DNA from: Streptomyces sp.
GTDB lineage: Bacteria > Actinomycetota > Actinomycetes > Streptomycetales > Streptomycetaceae
Assembly (NCBI RefSeq): GCF_019510245.1
Contig: NZ_JAEKKT010000120.1
Span: forward strand, 1 to 64,000
Direction: 5' to 3'
Length of the DNA stretch: 64,000 nt
Under the pieces are notes generated by a model. The model saw nothing but the letters and a program-made list of their open reading frames with translations. It ran no database searches and was not told the DNA's origin. The position numbers and the translations under genes were made by a program. Positions 60,347-64,000 of this stretch are shown piece by piece; within the stretch, counting starts at the first letter, position 1, and each line of letters starts with the position of its first letter.

Positions 60347-61656
60347 AGCGTCGGCACCCCGCTCGGGTAGCAGTCGGCGCGCGCCGCGAAGTACGCCGAG
60401 AGCCAGGCCCGGCGCTCCTGCTCGCCCATCGCCAGCAGGTGGGCCCGGGCGGCGCGGCGCGTGGCGAGCTCGGCGCGGTGCCGCGCGTCGGACCCGGCGT
60501 CGCGGTCGTCGAAGGACCGCTGGGACGGGGAGGGCGCGAGGTAGTTCTCGACGGCGTCGTCCGCCACGCCGACCCGGTCGTCCGGACAGTCGCCGCGCTG
60601 CTCCAGCGCCGCCACCGCCTCCCACGCGAACTCCCCGGGATCGGTCAGCCGCCCCCGCACGAACGACCAGCCGAGCGGCGTCAGCGAGGGCAGTGACGCC
60701 TCGTCGCGGCCCGGCTCCCCGTCCCGGTCCTCCCAGCGCACCGGCAGGTTCCGCACGCCCGCAAGCTTGCCCGTGACCCCCGCCAGCGCCGCGCCGACCT
60801 GCGGCAGCGCGTCCGCGAACCGGGCGTTCACGCACACCGCCGGGGTGACGGACGTGTCGCACACCTGCCGGCGGCCCAGCGGGTCGTCGTGCCAGAGTCC
60901 GTCCGCGGTCTGCGCGAGCAGCGCGCCCGCGGCGGCCGCGGCGGCCAGCGGCAGCAGGCCCGTCCAGCGGCGCCGGGCCGCGTACCCCAGCACGGCCGCA
61001 CCGGCCAGGCCCCCGGCCCAGACCGCCATCGCGGCCGGCTGCCACCACACCGGCACCCACGTGTCCAGGATCGAGAAGGCGGGGTTCAGAAACCGCCAGG
61101 CCCCGTCGCGCGCCGTCGCCGTCAGGCCGAGGCCCACGTACCCGGCCATCGCCAGCAGCGGCGCCGTGAGCCGTGCGGGCACCAGCCGCCCCGCCACCTG
61201 GCCGGCCGCCGCCGCGGCCCCCGACACGAAGGCGTCGGCCGGAACCAGCGCCAGCCGCGGGCCGTCCCCCAGCGCCCCCTGGGCGTACGGCCAGGTCGCG
61301 AGCAGCGCCAGCCCCGCCGCGACCGCGTACCCCGCGGCCACCCACAGCGCCACCGGCAGCGCGGACACCAGGAACCGGGACAACGGCGGCCGGACGACCG
61401 TCCCCCACAACTCCTCGGTACCGCGCCGCCGCTCCCGGCCGCCCTGCCAGCAGCCCGCCGCCGCGGCCGCCGGAAGCGTGATCAGCACGGCGTTGTGCAG
61501 TTCGGCGGCGGTCTCCGCCCAGCCGCCCTGCCACCGGTCGGCCGACGCGGCCAGCAGCACGCCCAGCGTCAGCAGCACGGTGAGCCCGGCCCAGGGGGCG
61601 AAACCCCGGCGGGCCTCGGTCCGCAGGGCGGGGGCCAGGAGCCCTACGGCGGTCAT
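60343..61656 (-). CDS. ABC-2-like membrane permease of the sigma/ABC locus
   Basis: A 437-residue membrane protein with about ten helices in the first 290 residues (PWAGLTVLLTLGVLLAASAD; LITLPAAAAAGCWQGGR; LVSALPVALWVAAGYAVAAG) and a soluble C-terminal third containing VCDTSVTPAVCVNARF. It resembles ABC-2-type efflux permeases of unclear substrate. The ATPase gene ends four bases into its start (ATGA-type overlap at 61653-61656), so ATPase and permease are produced together. Confidence 0.82.
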   Translation of the reverse strand: MTAVGLLAPALRTEARRGFAPWAGLTVLLTLGVLLAASADRWQGGWAETAAELHNAVLITLPAAAAAGCWQGGRERRRGTEELWGTVVRPPLSRFLVSALPVALWVAAGYAVAAGLALLATWPYAQGALGDGPRLALVPADAFVSGAAAAAGQVAGRLVPARLTAPLLAMAGYVGLGLTATARDGAWRFLNPAFSILDTWVPVWWQPAAMAVWAGGLAGAAVLGYAARRRWTGLLPLAAAAAAGALLAQTADGLWHDDPLGRRQVCDTSVTPAVCVNARFADALPQVGAALAGVTGKLAGVRNLPVRWEDRDGEPGRDEASLPSLTPLGWSFVRGRLTDPGEFAWEAVAALEQRGDCPDDRVGVADDAVENYLAPSPSQRSFDDRDAGSDARHRAELATRRAARAHLLAMGEQERRAWLSAYFAARADCYPSGVPTL

Positions 61657-62414
61657 CGCGGCACCCCCGGTGCACGGTGGGCGCGCAGGGCCGCCGTATA
61701 GCCGCGCTCGATCGGATGGTCGCCGGGGCCGACGGACACCTCGCCGAGAGCGGTGAGCGCGTCCGGGGTCCCCCGGTAGGCGACCCGGCCCGCGTCCAGG
61801 AGGGTGACCTCGGTGCAGGCCGCCGCCACGTCCTCCACCAGGTGGGTGGAGACGACCACGGTCGCCGAGGCACCCAGCCCGCGCAGCAACTCCCGGAACT
61901 CCACCCGCTGTTCCGGGTCCAGTCCCGCGGTCGGCTCGTCGAGCAGCAGGATCTCGGGCTCGTTGACGACCGCCTGCGCGATGCCGACCCGGCGGACCAT
62001 GCCCCCCGAGAGCGTCCGGATCTTCGCGTCGGCGCGGTCGGCGAGTCCCACCCGGGCCACCGCCCGTTCGACGGCGGCGGGGACACGGGCGGCGGGCAGC
62101 TCCTTCAGCCAGGCCACGTACGACACGAACTCCCGCACGGTGAACCCGGGGTAGTAGCCGAACTCCTGCGGCAGGTAGCCCAGCCGGCCGCGGACCTCGC
62201 CGAGCGCGCGGTGCTCGGCGAGGTCCAGGCCGAGCAGCTCCACCCGGCCGGCGGCCGGCCTGGCGACCGTCGCCAGCACCCTGATCAGCGAGGTCTTCCC
62301 GGCGCCGTTCGGGCCCAGCAGCCCGTGCACACCCGTGCCGAGTGCCAGGTCGACCGAGTCCAGGGCGACGGTCCTGCGGTGCCGGACGCGCAGCCCGGTC
62401 ACTCGTATGCTCAA
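61653..62414 (-). CDS. ABC transporter ATP-binding protein
   Basis: A 253-residue ATPase with Walker A GLLGPNGAGKTSLIRVL, signature LSGGMVRRVGIAQA, Walker B ILLLDEPTAGLDP and H-loop STHLVEDVA. It matches the ABC-2 drug/lipid exporter class. TTG 62414 overlaps the upstream anti-sigma stop (TTGA), and GGAGAACCG precedes it. The coupling of a sigma/anti-sigma pair to an exporter suggests envelope-stress control of export. Confidence 0.9.
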   Translation of the reverse strand: MSIRVTGLRVRHRRTVALDSVDLALGTGVHGLLGPNGAGKTSLIRVLATVARPAAGRVELLGLDLAEHRALGEVRGRLGYLPQEFGYYPGFTVREFVSYVAWLKELPAARVPAAVERAVARVGLADRADAKIRTLSGGMVRRVGIAQAVVNEPEILLLDEPTAGLDPEQRVEFRELLRGLGASATVVVSTHLVEDVAAACTEVTLLDAGRVAYRGTPDALTALGEVSVGPGDHPIERGYTAALRAHRAPGVPR

Positions 62415-63316
62415 CGGTTCTCCAGGTGATCGTAGGCGCGTCGGCGGGCCGCCAGGAGAGCGGCGCAGACGGCGCCGGCGGCGGCCCAGCCGGGCTGGGT
62501 GCCGTCGAAGCAGGTGGCCAGCCGGTCGGCCAGCCGTGCGGTGAGGGGTCCGCCGTGGGCGGCGAGGGCCGGGACGAGGACGGCGGTGAGCCAGCCGGCG
62601 GCGACCGCCGTGGTCGCCGTGCGGCAGCCGACGTAGGACGCGAGCGTCAGGGCGCCGAGCGTCAGGGCCAGGCCCGGCAGCAGCCAGGCGGCGGCGCCGG
62701 GTGCGCCCGAGGCGGGCAGGGCGGCACCGGTGAGGGTGAGGGCGGGGAGGCTGACGCCGAGGACGGCGGCGGTGCGGGTGAGGGCGAGGCGGAGGCCGCC
62801 GGAGGGGGTGGCCGCGGTGATCTCGTGCAGGGGGTCGGCGTGCGGGCCGTAGGAGAGGGCGACGCCGATCAGGGGGATGACCGGGGCGATGGTGAGCAGG
62901 AGGGTGCGGGTGGGTGCGTAGCCCGCGCCGTGGTCGAGGAGGAGGGCGCCGAGGGTCACGGAGAGGAGGGCGAGGAGCCAGGTGCCTCTCAGGGCGGGGC
63001 CGAGGGACCAGAGGGTGGGGTGGAGGCGGGGGGGCCGCTGCGGGCCGGTGGGGGTTGCTCGCGCCCACGCGGCGGAGCCGCACATGTCAGGGCCCCGCGC
63101 CCCTTCGGGGCGCGTTGTGGTGGCCGTCAGTACCAAGTCCCGGATCTCCAGCAGATCCACTCCCGCTGCTGTCGCCCGTACCGCCGCCGACACCCGGGTC
63201 GCGCAGTCGGTGCAGGTCTCCAGGTGCTTCTCCAGGGACCACGCGTCCGCGTCCGGGAGGGAGCCGTCGGCGTAGCGCGCGGTCAGGTCCGCACAGGCGT
63301 GCCAGGGGGTCGTCAT
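62411..63316 (-). CDS. Zinc-finger anti-sigma factor with membrane domain
   Basis: A 301-residue protein. The N-terminal ~50 residues hold the zf-HC2/ZAS motif (His in WHACADL, then LEKHLETCTDCATR), the usual sigma-binding zinc fold. About seven helices follow (ALLSVTLGALLLDHG; LLLTIAPVIPLIGVALS; and others), making it a membrane anti-sigma. Residues about 68-95 (RPEGARGPDMCGSAAWARAT) are encoded by a dispersed Streptomyces repeat and look like an insertion between zinc finger and membrane part. ATG 63316 overlaps the sigma gene's stop (63313). Confidence 0.88.
   Translation of the reverse strand: MTTPWHACADLTARYADGSLPDADAWSLEKHLETCTDCATRVSAAVRATAAGVDLLEIRDLVLTATTTRPEGARGPDMCGSAAWARATPTGPQRPPRLHPTLWSLGPALRGTWLLALLSVTLGALLLDHGAGYAPTRTLLLTIAPVIPLIGVALSYGPHADPLHEITAATPSGGLRLALTRTAAVLGVSLPALTLTGAALPASGAPGAAAWLLPGLALTLGALTLASYVGCRTATTAVAAGWLTAVLVPALAAHGGPLTARLADRLATCFDGTQPGWAAAGAVCAALLAARRRAYDHLENR
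63034..63114. repeat. Dispersed Streptomyces repeat inside the anti-sigma gene
   Basis: The segment contains GGGTTGCTCGCGCCCACGCG, a GCGGCGGAGCCGC palindrome and a hairpin CGCGCCCC-TTC-GGGGCGCG (63096-63114). The hairpin is the same family as the one at 48155-48172. It lies within the coding frame and adds about 27 residues without a stop. Confidence 0.65.
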
Positions 63317-63930
63317 GCCGGGCCTCCCGTCGGTGCGGGGTTCAGCTGCGCCAGGGCCGCGCGGAGTTCGGCCCTCGCGCGGACGGCGCGGGACTTGACC
63401 GTGCCCTCCGGTATGCCGAGCAGGCGGGCGGTCTCGCGGGTGGTGAGGCCGTCCACGACCGTGGCCCGGAGCACCTCGCGGAGTTCGGGGGAGATGCGGT
63501 CCAGGGCGGTGCCGACGTCGCCGTACTCCAGGGCGGTGAGGACGCGGTCCTCCGCCGAGGGCGCCACGGCGGGCGGGGCGGGAAGGTTCTCCGTGCGCGC
63601 CGCGCGCTCCTGGGCCCGGCGGGCGTCCACCAGGCGGCGGCCCGCGATCGTCCACAGCCAGCCGCCGGCCTCCTGCCCGCGGTGCCCGGCCGCCGACCGC
63701 CACACCGTGACGAAGGTGTCCTGGAGCACCTCCCGCACCACCTCGGGGTCGGCGCAGCGCCGGGTCAGCCGGGCGTGCAACCAGCCCGCGTGCCGGTCGT
63801 AGAGGACGGCCAGTGCCGAGGCGTCCCCCGCCGCGACCGAGCGCAGCAGCGCCGCGTCCCCGGCCGCGGCGTCGTTCTCCCGGTGGCCCCCCATGGGGCG
63901 GAACAGTCTCACACCGTCTCTATCGATCAC
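63313..63930 (-). CDS. ECF-type RNA polymerase sigma factor
   Basis: About 205 residues with sigma region 2 (RRCADPEVVREVLQDTFVTV and WLWTIAGRRLVDARR) and region 4 (LRATVVDGLTTRETARLLGI, PEGTVKSRAVRARAELR). The stop overlaps the anti-sigma start (ATGA), the normal sigma/anti-sigma coupling. GTG 63930 is the longest start; GTG 63912 and ATG 63894 are also possible and no ribosome site decides. It heads the five-gene chain down to 59738. The remaining 70 bases to the window edge must hold its promoter. Confidence 0.9.
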   Translation of the reverse strand: MIDRDGVRLFRPMGGHRENDAAAGDAALLRSVAAGDASALAVLYDRHAGWLHARLTRRCADPEVVREVLQDTFVTVWRSAAGHRGQEAGGWLWTIAGRRLVDARRAQERAARTENLPAPPAVAPSAEDRVLTALEYGDVGTALDRISPELREVLRATVVDGLTTRETARLLGIPEGTVKSRAVRARAELRAALAQLNPAPTGGPA

Positions 63931-64000
63931 CCGGACGCGGTCGGTTCACGGACCCTCTCCGGCCGTCACGCGTGCCCTCGCGACGACGGGGTAGGGCTCC

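Overview
The window is high-GC actinomycete DNA, almost certainly from a Streptomyces chromosome. The evidence is GTG/TTG starts, strong GC third-position bias that leaves long antisense open frames, a LAXTG wall protein, a dynA-dynB-ssbB sporulation locus, a csnR-type chitosan-oligomer operon with a perfect CsnR-like operator, and repeat families I recognise from Streptomyces genomes. No rRNA, CRISPR array or secondary-metabolite cluster is visible.

Region by region. (1) 1-16629 looks accessory. It has the edge of an IS3-type element; a PadR regulator with an ABC exporter; a sugar-uptake operon (binding protein, GH13 glucosidase, second binding protein, two permeases); and a signalling patch of an anchored lectin-domain protein, an ECF sigma factor and a Ser/Thr kinase ending in the same lectin fold, followed by an SseB-like protein. 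About 1.15 kb without a convincing gene leads to tRNA-Arg(TCT), which looks like the boundary with core chromosome. (2) 17027-26804 is core-like: dynA, dynB, ssbB, a thioester-domain wall adhesin, a Ser-repeat membrane protein, an oxidoreductase and murJ. (3) 26947-32606 is accessory and decaying: three tiny secreted Cys peptides, then about 4.3 kb bounded by two related ~85-bp repeats. That interval holds a secreted protein, a partial tRNA 3' end, a frameshifted barstar-family gene, a broken Pycsar-effector-like membrane gene and a HAD-type gene. (4) 32644-36876 has ettA, a thioesterase, a globin and a PCMT-type methyltransferase. (5) 36898-47952 is one long minus-strand signalling block: glnX, glnH, an unknown coiled-coil protein, a PknG-like kinase, a PP2C phosphatase, a VWA protein and an FHA protein. 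It resembles the mycobacterial amino-acid-sensing GlnH-GlnX-PknG system with extra phospho-signalling parts. (6) 48308-55120 is the csnR-E-F-G-H-K operon. (7) 55329-63930 holds a secreted paralog of the 29083 protein, Uma2, MscS and HNH proteins, and a chain of five overlapping genes: ECF sigma, zinc-finger anti-sigma, ABC ATPase and two membrane proteins.

The most unusual points are the GlnX/GlnH/PknG/PP2C/VWA/FHA block, the lectin-kinase/lectin/sigma trio, the permease with a large inserted beta-rich extracellular domain, two dispersed palindromic repeats sitting in frame inside genes (VWA and anti-sigma), and the decaying island upstream of ettA. All calls come from reading sequence; no database search was run.
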